Numbered from the stretch's first letter, positions 1 to 7,321 are shown. The stretch is DNA of 9,224 nucleotides from an uncultured Christensenella sp. (GCA_949291975.1 CASEYA010000015.1:1-9224); one strand, 5' to 3'. The notes: generated by a model from the letters alone, not told the origin. Numbers and translations: made by a program.

Positions 1-2400
1 AATAATTTCATCAAAGGAGTTTTTAACAAAATGCTCAATTTCCTTGTCTGTTAAATCTTTGTTTTTTTCGAATTTAGCAAAACGTTCGGCAATATCGTGC
101 AAAATGTTTCCAACATCAACGGGTCTAACTTTACTGCCCTGTTTTTCCTTTAAGCGCAAACCATATTCCACAAAATGCAAAAATGGGCAGGCAAAAAATC
201 TTTCCAGTTCGGTTGGTCTGGTTGTTCCACCAGCAAAAAACATATCTTGTGCATTTTTTACATAGCATGGCATTTCTTCGGTTGGAAAAATAAAATTGCT
301 ATCTGGAAAATACTGCTGTTGCAGTTTGTAAAAATCTTCTTTTTCTCCCGTAGCAAAAACGCTTAACAAATGCTTTTTGGTTGGAAAAAGATATGCAAAA
401 TCTTCTTGCTCTAACTTGTCGGCATTAAACTGCGAAATGCTGATAATTGGCAAGTTTGCATTGTTAAATGAAAACATTTTTGACAAATCTTGCATAACTT
501 TACTGATTTGAGTTTGTTTTGTTGACAAATTCGCTGGATAGCTTATAACAAGTTTTTCAGCAACAGACAAGTTTTGAACAATCATCAAAACCGTTTTTTT
601 GTTTAACTCCTCAATGGTTGGTGTTATTTTTATGTTTTCCAGCAAAGCAATTTCAAAATCGGTTAAAATTCCAACATCGCTTTGCCAAGCGGGCAAGTTT
701 TCCTCGGTTGCACCAAGCACAAACATCAGTTTTGTTGGCTCGAACAAGGTTGAAAGCATTTGTCCAATCAAAACAGAGTTTGTTCCCATTGGAAGCGGGG
801 AAATTTGCGTTGTTTCAAGTGCCATTTCAAAAATATCCATAAAATCATTAAAACTAACGGAATAAAAGCCCAAAATTTCACTGATATTATTTAAAATTCC
901 AGAAATCTTATCAAAACTTTGTCTGCATATGCTCGCCTGTTTGAGTTCTGACTTTTGCTCAAAAAAAATTGACAACTCTTGCAATTTTTCTTGCAAAGAT
1001 AAATCACTCATAAGGGTCAAAAAGGCATTTGCAAAATCTTGCACACAGACACTTTTTTTAATTTGTTTATCAAACTTTTCAAAGGGCTTTATAAAAGCAA
1101 GTTTTGTTTTATCAAACTGCGAAAACTTTTCGTCTTCGTTTTTTAGCACAACTTTTTTAAGCCACATATTATTAACAATTCCAAACTTGTTTGCATAGGT
1201 AAAAAAACTTTCTTTTTGGTCGCTTTGCAAATTTACAAGCCCATTTGCCACAATTTTTAGAACATCATCAGTTAAAAAACCACCTGTAACACATTTGCAA
1301 GAGGCAAGCAAAAGTTTTGCAAGTTCGGTGTTTGTTAGACTTATTTTTTCATCTAAAAAAAATGGAATTTGATATTTGTCCAAAGTGCTACTTAGAATGT
1401 TTTGGTATCCCGCAAAATCACAACAGTTCACACAAATGTCACCAAAACTTATGCCATTATTTACAGCACTTAAAATTTCCCTAACCAAAAACTCGACTTC
1501 TTCTTGAATGTTCTCTGCAGAAAAAAGTTCTATGTTTTGGCTGTTTTCAAGGGGTAAAACATCTTTTTCCATTGCAAAAAGATTGTTTGAAAGATGCGTG
1601 CTTATCTTGTTAAAGTGATTTTCTGCCGTGATGCTGGTAACTTCCGCACCCAACTCTTCTGCCATATCTTCTATCTTTTGCGCAATAGTCAAATAGAAAA
1701 TATCTTTGTTGTTTCCATCGCCACAAAAATCAGCAAAGGTTGTTAGATTGCTCTTTTTTATGATTTGCCTGATGATGTCAAAATCTTGACCAGTAAAGTC
1801 ATAGAAATTCACAAAATGCACATCTGCGCCACTGAAAAAATCGCTTACCGCCAACCTTTCGGCAAGAATGGAAAGTTTGTTGTTGCTGTCAACAAAATTA
1901 TCTTTGATATAGTTTTCATAAAGGTCATAAATCAGCGCAATATCTTGCATTTTTTGCTTTAAATTTATGTTTGGCAAGTCTTTTAAACTGTTTTTTACAT
2001 CACTAGAAGAAATTTTACAACCTTTAAGTTGCGAAATGGTATCAAAAATGATTTTGGCAAAACCTGAAGAAAGTGGAACACGCTGAAAACAAACAAGTTT
2101 ATCTTTGTTTTGTGAAATAAGATATTCCACAATCAAAATCGCATCCAGCATAGACAAAACTTTTTTGCCTGAAAAGTCTTTTAAAACAAGGTTTGCCAGT
2201 CGTGAAAAAGTTAAAACTTCAACATCAAAAGTTGCTGTTAGTGAAAGTTTTTCCATAATCATTTTTTCCATGTTAAGACTGAATCTGTCTGGAACAATTA
2301 CAAACTGTTTTCTCCCCTCTTTAAGTCCCTGCCTTATTTTATCAAGTTGTTTTGATATGATGTTATACATTTGATTATCTTTAAACAGAAAAACCTTCAT
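1..2400 (-). CDS. addB: AddB/RexB, ATP-dependent helicase/nuclease subunit B (N-terminal 800 residues, cut by window edge)
   Basis: AddB is one subunit of the AddAB (RexAB) helicase-nuclease, which resects double-strand breaks for RecA-dependent repair in the cytoplasm. I translated the minus strand by hand: it stays open for 800 codons from ATG at 2400-2398 to the edge. Family landmarks appear in order: FVIVPDRF (33-40), VLTFSRLA (62-69), IPFFLDEK (345-352), VLGATEENLP (561-570), RPTELERFFACPF (728-740) and VDVGNILHDIAERF (761-774). C738 corresponds to the first Cys of the Fe-S cluster that staples the nuclease domain; H768 lies at the start of that domain. The remaining nuclease residues and last three Cys lie off the left edge. 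The usual N-terminal Walker A (GxxGSGKT) is absent: the equivalent stretch begins MKVFLFKDNQMYN, as in streptococcal RexB. GAGGTG sits 5 nt before the ATG. addA is expected to follow to the left. The family call is firm; addB versus rexB naming is open. Confidence 0.93.
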   Translation of the reverse strand, partial: MKVFLFKDNQMYNIISKQLDKIRQGLKEGRKQFVIVPDRFSLNMEKMIMEKLSLTATFDVEVLTFSRLANLVLKDFSGKKVLSMLDAILIVEYLISQNKDKLVCFQRVPLSSGFAKIIFDTISQLKGCKISSSDVKNSLKDLPNINLKQKMQDIALIYDLYENYIKDNFVDSNNKLSILAERLAVSDFFSGADVHFVNFYDFTGQDFDIIRQIIKKSNLTTFADFCGDGNNKDIFYLTIAQKIEDMAEELGAEVTSITAENHFNKISTHLSNNLFAMEKDVLPLENSQNIELFSAENIQEEVEFLVREILSAVNNGISFGDICVNCCDFAGYQNILSSTLDKYQIPFFLDEKISLTNTELAKLLLASCKCVTGGFLTDDVLKIVANGLVNLQSDQKESFFTYANKFGIVNNMWLKKVVLKNEDEKFSQFDKTKLAFIKPFEKFDKQIKKSVCVQDFANAFLTLMSDLSLQEKLQELSIFFEQKSELKQASICRQSFDKISGILNNISEILGFYSVSFNDFMDIFEMALETTQISPLPMGTNSVLIGQMLSTLFEPTKLMFVLGATEENLPAWQSDVGILTDFEIALLENIKITPTIEELNKKTVLMIVQNLSVAEKLVISYPANLSTKQTQISKVMQDLSKMFSFNNANLPIISISQFNADKLEQEDFAYLFPTKKHLLSVFATGEKEDFYKLQQQYFPDSNFIFPTEEMPCYVKNAQDMFFAGGTTRPTELERFFACPFLHFVEYGLRLKEKQGSKVRPVDVGNILHDIAERFAKFEKNKDLTDKEIEHFVKNSFDEII

Positions 2401-2417
2401 TTGTTCACCTCGACAAA

Positions 2418-2446
2418 ATGATAGCATAAAAATTTTAAATTGTCTA
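2418..2446 (-). promoter_or_regulatory. Sigma-A-type promoter of addB
   Basis: On the minus strand, TAGACA (2446-2441, 5/6 of TTGACA) is followed after 17 nt by TATCAT (2423-2418, 5/6 of TATAAT). The -10 carries an extended TG motif (TGCTATCAT). The predicted transcription start is near 2411, the first base of the GAGGTG ribosome-binding site (2411-2406). The leader would therefore be only about 11 nt. Confidence 0.65.
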
Positions 2447-2490
2447 ACACAAAAGAACAAAAGTAAACGCTAAAAATAAAAAAACACCCT

Positions 2491-2531
2491 CAAAATTAAA
2501 ACGCACCCAAAATCTAAACCTTTTTGGATGC
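2491..2531 (-). terminator. Intrinsic terminator after the Myb-like/coiled-coil gene
   Basis: On the minus strand GCATCCAAAA (2531-2522) and TTTTGGGTGC (2512-2503) form a 10-bp stem with one G-T pair around a 9-nt loop. It is followed by GTTTTAATTTTG (2502-2491). It lies 35 bp past the stop codon at 2566 and before the addB promoter, so it separates the two minus-strand genes. The T tract is interrupted, so termination may be partial. The rest of the 2401-2565 gap shows only the addB promoter. Confidence 0.65.
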
Positions 2532-2565
2532 ATCTTTTATTTTTAGGAGTATATTTTGTGCTTTT

Positions 2566-3420
2566 TTAGTTTCTTTTTTCTTCCAGTCTAACCAAGCCTT
2601 CAATAAAATTTTTTAAGTCTTGCATTTTTTTACTGCTTACTAAATTTTGAATTTCCAACATATTAGAAAGGTTCTGCGCTTGACTTTTTGCAAGATTTTC
2701 CTTGGCAACCAGAAAACTTTTTTTAAGGCTATCATTTTCCTTTTTTAACTCATCAATTAAAAGTTGTTTTCTTCTTAAATCAATCAAAGTTGCTTGAAGG
2801 GTGTTGTTTGCAAACTGCATTTCTGTTTTTATGTTCTGCTCGGCCTCTTCTGTGGCATGCTCTTTAATCAGCCTAACAAGTCCCATAAAAACTGATTTTA
2901 ATTGCCCTTCGGTAAGCTTGTGCTCTCTTTGCATAACCACAATGTTGTTGCCATATGGATTGCGTGTTTTGATGCCCTTTTTTGTGAGTTCTTCCATAAC
3001 TTTGATAACCTCCGCTTTTTTATTTCTTATTAGGTTACGATATTTATTTTGATATCTAACCATCAGGTTTGTATCATTTTTTGCAAGTTGCAAACAGGCA
3101 CTGCGAACAGATTTTTGATTTTTAAGTGGCAAAATTTTTAAAAGCAGTTCTTTTTCTGTTACACTTGAAAAATGATGTGAATTAAAAAGTTTTTTCACTT
3201 CATCATTGCTCAGATTAAAACAAGATAAAAGTTTTTTGTCTGCTTGCAAACTTTCAATCAATTTATAATAATAATTTCTCACACTGTGCGTTGCTCGTGA
3301 GTTTTCAAGGGCAAATTTTTTAAAAACAAAGGTAAGTGGTTTTTTATCATTTTGCAAAACAGACATAATCAAACTTTTTGCCAGCGAAAAACTCCAACCA
3401 AAAATTTTCTCTTCTTTCAT
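2566..3420 (-). CDS. Putative DNA-binding protein with duplicated Myb/SANT-like helical unit and C-terminal coiled coil
   Basis: This 284-residue protein has no signal peptide or membrane segment, so it is probably cytoplasmic. Two N-terminal segments resemble each other: residues 17-55 (LIMSVLQN...SVRNYYYKLI) and 92-131 (LLLKILPL...MVRYQNKYRNLI). Each is a run of helices ending in an R/Y-rich helix, as in a Myb/SANT DNA-binding unit. Residues about 185-284 are charged and heptad-like, a probable coiled coil for dimerisation. This layout recalls RsfA-type Bacillus regulators (Myb-like N-terminus, coiled-coil C-terminus), but similarity is at pattern level only; I recognise no named family with certainty. 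The start is ATG at 3420-3418 with GAGGTG 5 nt upstream. The gene is divergent from the 3519 gene across 98 bp, and I found no convincing -35/-10 pair for it there. A role as transcription regulator is inference. Confidence 0.8.
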   Translation of the reverse strand: MKEEKIFGWSFSLAKSLIMSVLQNDKKPLTFVFKKFALENSRATHSVRNYYYKLIESLQADKKLLSCFNLSNDEVKKLFNSHHFSSVTEKELLLKILPLKNQKSVRSACLQLAKNDTNLMVRYQNKYRNLIRNKKAEVIKVMEELTKKGIKTRNPYGNNIVVMQREHKLTEGQLKSVFMGLVRLIKEHATEEAEQNIKTEMQFANNTLQATLIDLRRKQLLIDELKKENDSLKKSFLVAKENLAKSQAQNLSNMLEIQNLVSSKKMQDLKNFIEGLVRLEEKRN

Positions 3421-3473
3421 TAAAACACCTCGAAATAATTGTTGCCAAAAATTTATTTTTTAACACAAGCAGT

Positions 3474-3479
3474 TATAAT
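3474..3479 (+). promoter_or_regulatory. Candidate -10 element for the 329-residue protein gene
   Basis: A perfect TATAAT lies in the divergent intergenic region, 39 bp before the ATG at 3519. No good -35 is found at the normal spacing: TTGCCA at 3442-3447 is 26 nt away, too far. An activator-dependent or weak promoter is possible. A second AT-rich element (TATAAA, 3502-3507) is too close to the ribosome-binding site AAAGGAG (3507-3513) to be likely. Confidence 0.35.
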
Positions 3480-3518
3480 TTTTTTGTTTTTTTAATAAAA
3501 TTATAAAAAGGAGAAAAT

Positions 3519-4508
3519 ATGCGTAACATCTATCTTCATTTTTTGGCTGATTTTCCTGTGCTTTTAAAAGTAAATGAATTTGACCTTGGCACTTTGGAAT
3601 GCAAAGAGGACACACTGTCTGTGGAAGTCTGTGGCAATCAGGAAATTTTTGCAAAGATTTTTCCAATTTCTTTGAATGATTTTGTTTCAATTCCATATGC
3701 TGTTAAAATCACTGTGCAAGGTGATAGCATTTTTTGCGAAAGTCCACATGTTGAAATCACAAACTATTATGACACGCATTTTGAAATTAACCTCAAGCCA
3801 CTTTGCGTGCTTGCACACAAAAAACAAATCTTAATTGATAACATAAAACTTAAAAACATGCAAATTGCCATTTTTGATAACGGGCAATATAACCTTGAAA
3901 TCACAACAAAAACAAAGATATATAAATTTACTTTGAGTGAAAAAATTATTGATTATAAATTTGAAGAATATACACAAAATGAAACAGAATTTTTGATTTT
4001 AGAAGGAAAAACAACAAAAAAACAATGTTTTTTGCTTGTTTTAAGCTCTTTTTTTTGCAATTTGGAAATTGTTTGTGATTATTACGAACGCACCAAGACA
4101 AGCATAACAACCCTAACATATCAAAAAGACATAGCCAAGCACGGTGTGGTGCAAAAATATGAATTACAGGAAAATCACTTTGTATTAAAAGATGAATATA
4201 CCGTTTTTGTTGACCAAACACCACACATCACAAAAGACAGCAAAGTTGTTCCATGGGCTTTTGCAGAGGCTGTGAACATTGGAGACATCAAACTTGCAAG
4301 AAGTTATCTTGATAACTCTTTAAATGCCATGCTGGATGATGAGCACCTTGTGTCCTTTTTTGGAGATTACAGCGAAATCAAATGGAACAGATATGCAAAC
4401 AGCCCAAACACCCTTTGCTTTATCTATGGAGAAAAAAATAAAAGGGCAAAGACCTTTCAGTTTGAAGTAAAAGATAATAAAATTTGCAACATCACCAATT
4501 TAGATTGA
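3519..4508 (+). CDS. Hypothetical cytoplasmic protein, mostly beta, with a distinct C-terminal domain
   Basis: I do not recognise this 329-residue protein. It has no signal peptide or hydrophobic membrane span and should be soluble. Residues 1 to about 240 are rich in alternating hydrophobic/polar strands (for example LLKVNEFDLGTL, TFTLSEKIIDYKFEEY-like stretches), suggesting a beta-sandwich or propeller-like body. A change occurs at about residue 244 (VPWAFAEAVNIGDIKLARSYL). From there to the end it has helices followed by strands (FFGDYSEI, NTLCFIYGEK, FQFEVKDNKICNI), a pattern compatible with an NTF2-like or similar alpha+beta fold. That fold guess is weak. The start is ATG 3519 with AAAGGAG (3507-3513) 5 nt upstream. 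The gene lies 46 bp before the zinc-peptidase gene, whose promoter overlaps this stop codon, so read-through linkage is possible. No catalytic motif is evident. Confidence 0.85.
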   Translation: MRNIYLHFLADFPVLLKVNEFDLGTLECKEDTLSVEVCGNQEIFAKIFPISLNDFVSIPYAVKITVQGDSIFCESPHVEITNYYDTHFEINLKPLCVLAHKKQILIDNIKLKNMQIAIFDNGQYNLEITTKTKIYKFTLSEKIIDYKFEEYTQNETEFLILEGKTTKKQCFLLVLSSFFCNLEIVCDYYERTKTSITTLTYQKDIAKHGVVQKYELQENHFVLKDEYTVFVDQTPHITKDSKVVPWAFAEAVNIGDIKLARSYLDNSLNAMLDDEHLVSFFGDYSEIKWNRYANSPNTLCFIYGEKNKRAKTFQFEVKDNKICNITNLD

Positions 4509-4533
4509 AATTTTTTTTATTCTTTTGTATAAT
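4505..4533 (+). promoter_or_regulatory. Sigma-A-type promoter of the first zinc metallopeptidase gene
   Basis: TTGAAA (4505-4510) and TATAAT (4528-4533) are separated by exactly 17 nt. The -35 overlaps the TGA stop (4506-4508) of the preceding gene. The predicted start is near 4540, just at the AAAGGAG ribosome-binding site (4541-4547), giving a leader of about 15 nt. It could drive both peptidase genes. Confidence 0.75.
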
Positions 4534-4554
4534 ATATGCAAAAGGAGAAAAGTG

Positions 4555-5511
4555 ATGAGCATTTGGCTGATTATTTCACTTGCTGTTGGAATTGTTGTTC
4601 TTTTTTTGCTTTTTTTGTTTGTGCTAAAAGCTCATAAAAAATTTAGGCAAGTTAAGAAAATTCTAAGGCTAATTGAAACAACAAACAAAGTTACCCCAAT
4701 TGAACTTTTTGATATAAACAAAGACACAGAAGAATTTTTAGACACCAGCATTGTTGAGGGACAGGACTATTCCTATTTTCCAAATACAAAAATGGTTTGT
4801 GTTGAACAAGGATACGCATATTCTACCGCCATGTTTGATGTTACCGCAATTGCTCATGAAATGGGACATGCAAAGGCGCACTATAAGGGCAGTTTTAAAA
4901 TGGCACTTTGGTATGCCCTTACCACACTGGAAAAATTTATATGTTGGGCAATTTTACCGCTTTTTTTAATTGGCTTTATCCTGTCTTGGTTCCCTGGTGG
5001 AACAGGAACGCTTGGAACCCTTTTGATGAACATTTCAACAACCTTTACTGTGATTATTCTTGTAAACAGAGTGATAACCATTCCTACCGAGCGTGAAGCA
5101 TCAAAATATGGAATAAAACTTTTAGAAAACAGCAAACTGTTAACAGACAAGGAAATCAAGATGTCTAAAAAGATGCTAAATGTTGCTTTGTCTACCTATG
5201 TTTTTGCCTTTTATGAACGACTTTTTCACAACTTTATATTAGCAAAAAAAATATTCAGCAAAATCTTTTTAAAAAACAAAAAGCCAAAGCCTCCTTCACA
5301 AAAGGAAATTGAAGAAGAGCAAAAACTTCAGCAACTTGTTGCAGAAATTCAAGAAGACAGCATGCTTAATGAGCAACCAACAACAGAAGAGTTAAACATG
5401 ATAAAACAACAAGAGGAAGAAGAACTTTTAAGGCAACAGCAAGAAGAATTTTTAAGACAGCAACAAGAAGAGGCAAACACAATCAGGCGTCCACCACTGG
5501 ACGACGAATAA
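4555..5511 (+). CDS. Divergent YugP-family (PF04298-like) membrane zinc metallopeptidase with Gln/Glu-rich C-terminal tail
   Basis: This is a 318-residue membrane protein related to the gene that follows it. It has an N-terminal TM (3-24), the zinc motif HEMGH (101-105), two more hydrophobic spans (about 126-146 and 153-176) and PTE-REAS (177-183), where E179 is the likely third zinc ligand by comparison with the canonical paralogue. VEGQDYSYFP (67-76) aligns with VPGELTDFYDP in the neighbour, and KKMLNVALSTYV (205-216) with VKKVLNAAALTYV. Unlike usual YugP proteins (about 225-240 residues), it continues with a basic linker (KNKKPKPPSQK, 240-250) and a Gln/Glu-rich probable coiled coil (251-318) containing two LRQQQEE units. 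The start chosen is ATG 4555, 7 nt after AAAGGAG (4541-4547). An upstream in-frame ATG at 4525 lies inside the promoter and has no ribosome-binding site. Substrate unknown; proteolysis at the membrane is inferred from intact motifs. Confidence 0.88.
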   Translation: MSIWLIISLAVGIVVLFLLFLFVLKAHKKFRQVKKILRLIETTNKVTPIELFDINKDTEEFLDTSIVEGQDYSYFPNTKMVCVEQGYAYSTAMFDVTAIAHEMGHAKAHYKGSFKMALWYALTTLEKFICWAILPLFLIGFILSWFPGGTGTLGTLLMNISTTFTVIILVNRVITIPTEREASKYGIKLLENSKLLTDKEIKMSKKMLNVALSTYVFAFYERLFHNFILAKKIFSKIFLKNKKPKPPSQKEIEEEQKLQQLVAEIQEDSMLNEQPTTEELNMIKQQEEEELLRQQQEEFLRQQQEEANTIRRPPLDDE

Positions 5512-5547
5512 AATTAAATGCTTTAATAAAATATTTAAGGAGAAAAA

Positions 5548-6273
5548 ATGGACTTTCTAATTGTATACTATCTTATGGGCATAATAATGATTCCGGGAAT
5601 TATTTTTGCAATTGTGGCACAAAGCAAAGTAAGTTCTTCATACAGCAAAATGTCTAAAATTATGTCTAAAAAGGGTATTCCCGCTTGGCAAGTTGCAAGG
5701 CAAATTTTGGATAAAAACAATCTTCAGCACATAACAATTGAACAGGTGCCAGGAGAACTTACCGACTTTTACGACCCAAAACACAATAAAATTGGGCTGA
5801 GTGAAAGCGTGTATGCTTCTACCGATGTGGCTTCAATTGGCATTGCACTTCACGAGGTTGGACATGCCATTCAGCACGACCAAGATTATGCACCAGCAAA
5901 AATAAGGCTGGCACTTGTGCCACTTATGAACTTTTCGTCAAGCATTTTGTGGCCTATTATCTTTTTTGGACTTCTCTTCAATGTTTTTGCTGGTTTTGAT
6001 AACATTGTTGGGCAGATTTTTATTTGGATTGGTATTGCATTTTTCTTTTTGTCCCTTTTATTTTCACTTATCACTTTGCCAACAGAATATGATGCCTCAA
6101 AACGAGCAAGGCAACAACTGGCAGAAAGTGGTGCGCTTGACGCCGAAGAATTGGAGGCTGTGAAAAAAGTGCTTAATGCCGCAGCACTTACCTATGTGGC
6201 AAGTTTGCTTGTTTCCATTCTGTCACTTTTGCGCTTTGTGCTAGCTGTTTTGGTAATTAAACGAAGTGAATAA
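5548..6273 (+). CDS. yugP: YugP-family membrane zinc metallopeptidase
   Basis: This 241-residue protein matches Bacillus YugP (PF04298, neutral zinc metallopeptidase) along its whole length. Landmarks are the N-terminal TM (about 4-24), LTDFYDPKHNKIGLSESVY (71-89), the zinc motif HEVGHAIQH (102-110), hydrophobic spans within 128-175, LPTEYDASKRA (177-187) with E180 as probable third zinc ligand, KKVLNAAALTYVA and a final hydrophobic segment near the C-terminus. All expected catalytic residues are present. The physiological substrate of the family is not established as far as I know. ATG 5548 follows AAGGAG (5537-5542) by 5 nt. Only 36 bp separate it from the preceding paralogue and I see no promoter there, so the two are probably co-transcribed from 4505-4533. 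The transcript ends at the strong hairpin at 6392-6424. The gene symbol is by homology. Confidence 0.93.
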   Translation: MDFLIVYYLMGIIMIPGIIFAIVAQSKVSSSYSKMSKIMSKKGIPAWQVARQILDKNNLQHITIEQVPGELTDFYDPKHNKIGLSESVYASTDVASIGIALHEVGHAIQHDQDYAPAKIRLALVPLMNFSSSILWPIIFFGLLFNVFAGFDNIVGQIFIWIGIAFFFLSLLFSLITLPTEYDASKRARQQLAESGALDAEELEAVKKVLNAAALTYVASLLVSILSLLRFVLAVLVIKRSE

Positions 6274-6391
6274 ATTTTTTACTTTATATTTTAAAAAATA
6301 TATTAAATTATTAAACAATATTTTCATTTTTTATCATAAAACTTTAAAAACCAAAAATTTACACCAAAAAATTTATTAAAACTTTAACTAA

Positions 6392-6424
6392 AAAACAAAA
6401 AGGGCTTTTTGCCCTTTTTGTTTT
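6392..6424. terminator. Bidirectional intrinsic terminator between yugP and the lipoprotein gene
   Basis: A perfect 14-bp inverted repeat, AAAACAAAAAGGGC (6392-6405) and GCCCTTTTTGTTTT (6411-6424), surrounds a TTTTT loop. Each arm ends in a T-rich run on its own strand, so it can serve both converging genes: yugP (stop 6273) and the lipoprotein gene (stop 6466). The preceding 6274-6391 stretch is almost pure A+T and holds no other recognisable feature. Confidence 0.9.
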
Positions 6425-6465
6425 ACCTATCAAAACCATTTAAAAAACCTTTATACAAAACACAA

Positions 6466-7263
6466 CTAGATTGTTGCGGTAACCTCTTTAAACGCATCTA
6501 GATTGTTTGGATATGAAATATCTCCATCAAAAGCAACAATATCACAAGTTATACTTGTTGAACCCATACTTGCACTTGAATAAGCACTAACTTGAACACC
6601 TGTCAATGTGTCATCTGTAAAAACAAAATATGTTTTAAATTCTGAACAAATCATTCCGCCTGTAAGTGTTACTGATGAACCACTTAAATTCATAATTTCA
6701 AACTTTGTAACATCGCCATTTGTAAAAGATTTAAAGTTGAAATCTTCAACATTTTTAGAAACTAATGCCAAAACATCCTCAGCACTCATTGCACTTCCGT
6801 TCATGTCACCAACATTAAGGTCTGTTCCAACATTTACCTTTGCTCGCAAAACTTTTCCACCGTCATTGGTTTCGGTGTAAACAACAAATTCCCCATCTTC
6901 CAGTCTTGCCCAAGCATTAACAGAACCGTTTTCTCCTCCGCCTTTAACGCTGGATTCCATTTTCATTCCACCAAACTGGTCGCCATTCATTGTTGCCCAA
7001 ATGTTGATTTTTGTGTCTACTGATTTTCCATTAATTGTCATGTTCCAGTTCATTGTCATGTGAAAGCCCGAAGTAAAATCTGATGTTGTTGTTTCTGCGT
7101 TAACAAAGTTTGTAAAGTTTTCTGCACTGGTTTCGGTATAGGTGCCACTGGTGTCAACTTTTGCATCACTAGAGCCACAAGCGGTAAAAATGAGCAAAAG
7201 TGGAAGAAGAAGCAAAGACAAAAGCACCGATTTCAAAATTGTTTGTGTTTTTGTTTTTTCCAT
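6466..7263 (-). CDS. Secreted lipoprotein of unknown function
   Basis: This 265-residue protein begins with MEKTKTQTILK and a leucine-rich hydrophobic core (13-26), then a lipobox IFTAC with C29 as the predicted lipidated cysteine, followed by GSSDAK and a Ser/Thr-rich linker. It should be anchored on the outer face of the membrane. The mature part (about 50-265) is mostly short beta strands with many Asn, Thr, Gly and Ser residues (for example FHMTMNWNMTING, KINIWATMNGD, VNAWARLEDGEFVVYTET) and ends with YPNNLDAFKEV. This resembles the LolA/LppX-type curved sheet or DUF6612-like lipoproteins common in Bacillota; that is pattern recognition, not proof. Phe at lipobox position -3 is unusual but tolerated. 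ATG 7263-7261 is preceded by AAAGGAG (7277-7271) with 7-nt spacing. It converges on the 6392-6424 terminator and is divergent from the 7427 gene. Confidence 0.9.
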   Translation of the reverse strand: MEKTKTQTILKSVLLSLLLLPLLLIFTACGSSDAKVDTSGTYTETSAENFTNFVNAETTTSDFTSGFHMTMNWNMTINGKSVDTKINIWATMNGDQFGGMKMESSVKGGGENGSVNAWARLEDGEFVVYTETNDGGKVLRAKVNVGTDLNVGDMNGSAMSAEDVLALVSKNVEDFNFKSFTNGDVTKFEIMNLSGSSVTLTGGMICSEFKTYFVFTDDTLTGVQVSAYSSASMGSTSITCDIVAFDGDISYPNNLDAFKEVTATI

Positions 7264-7292
7264 AAACTTTCTCCTTTTATTTTGATAATTTC

Positions 7293-7321
7293 ATTTTATC
7301 ATAAAGGTTTTAATTTGCCAA
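7293..7321 (-). promoter_or_regulatory. Sigma-A-type promoter of the lipoprotein gene
   Basis: On the minus strand, TTGGCA (7321-7316, 5/6) is followed after 17 nt by TAAAAT (7298-7293, 5/6), with an extended -10 TG one base upstream (TGATAAAAT). The predicted start is near 7286, giving a leader of about 23 nt that contains AAAGGAG. Confidence 0.75.

Noticed and set aside
44..2374. Several short plus-strand open frames across 1-2400
   Set aside because: They are antisense shadows of addB, lack ribosome-binding sites and have no coherent protein features.
3460..4224. Minus-strand open frames of 78 and 92 codons inside the 3519-4508 gene
   Set aside because: They overlap a well-supported gene, have no ribosome-binding site, and their proteins look like translated antisense.
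4525..4554. Upstream in-frame ATG for the first peptidase
   Set aside because: It lies between the -35 and -10 of the predicted promoter and has no ribosome-binding site. ATG 4555 has AAAGGAG at 7 nt and starts directly into the TM segment.
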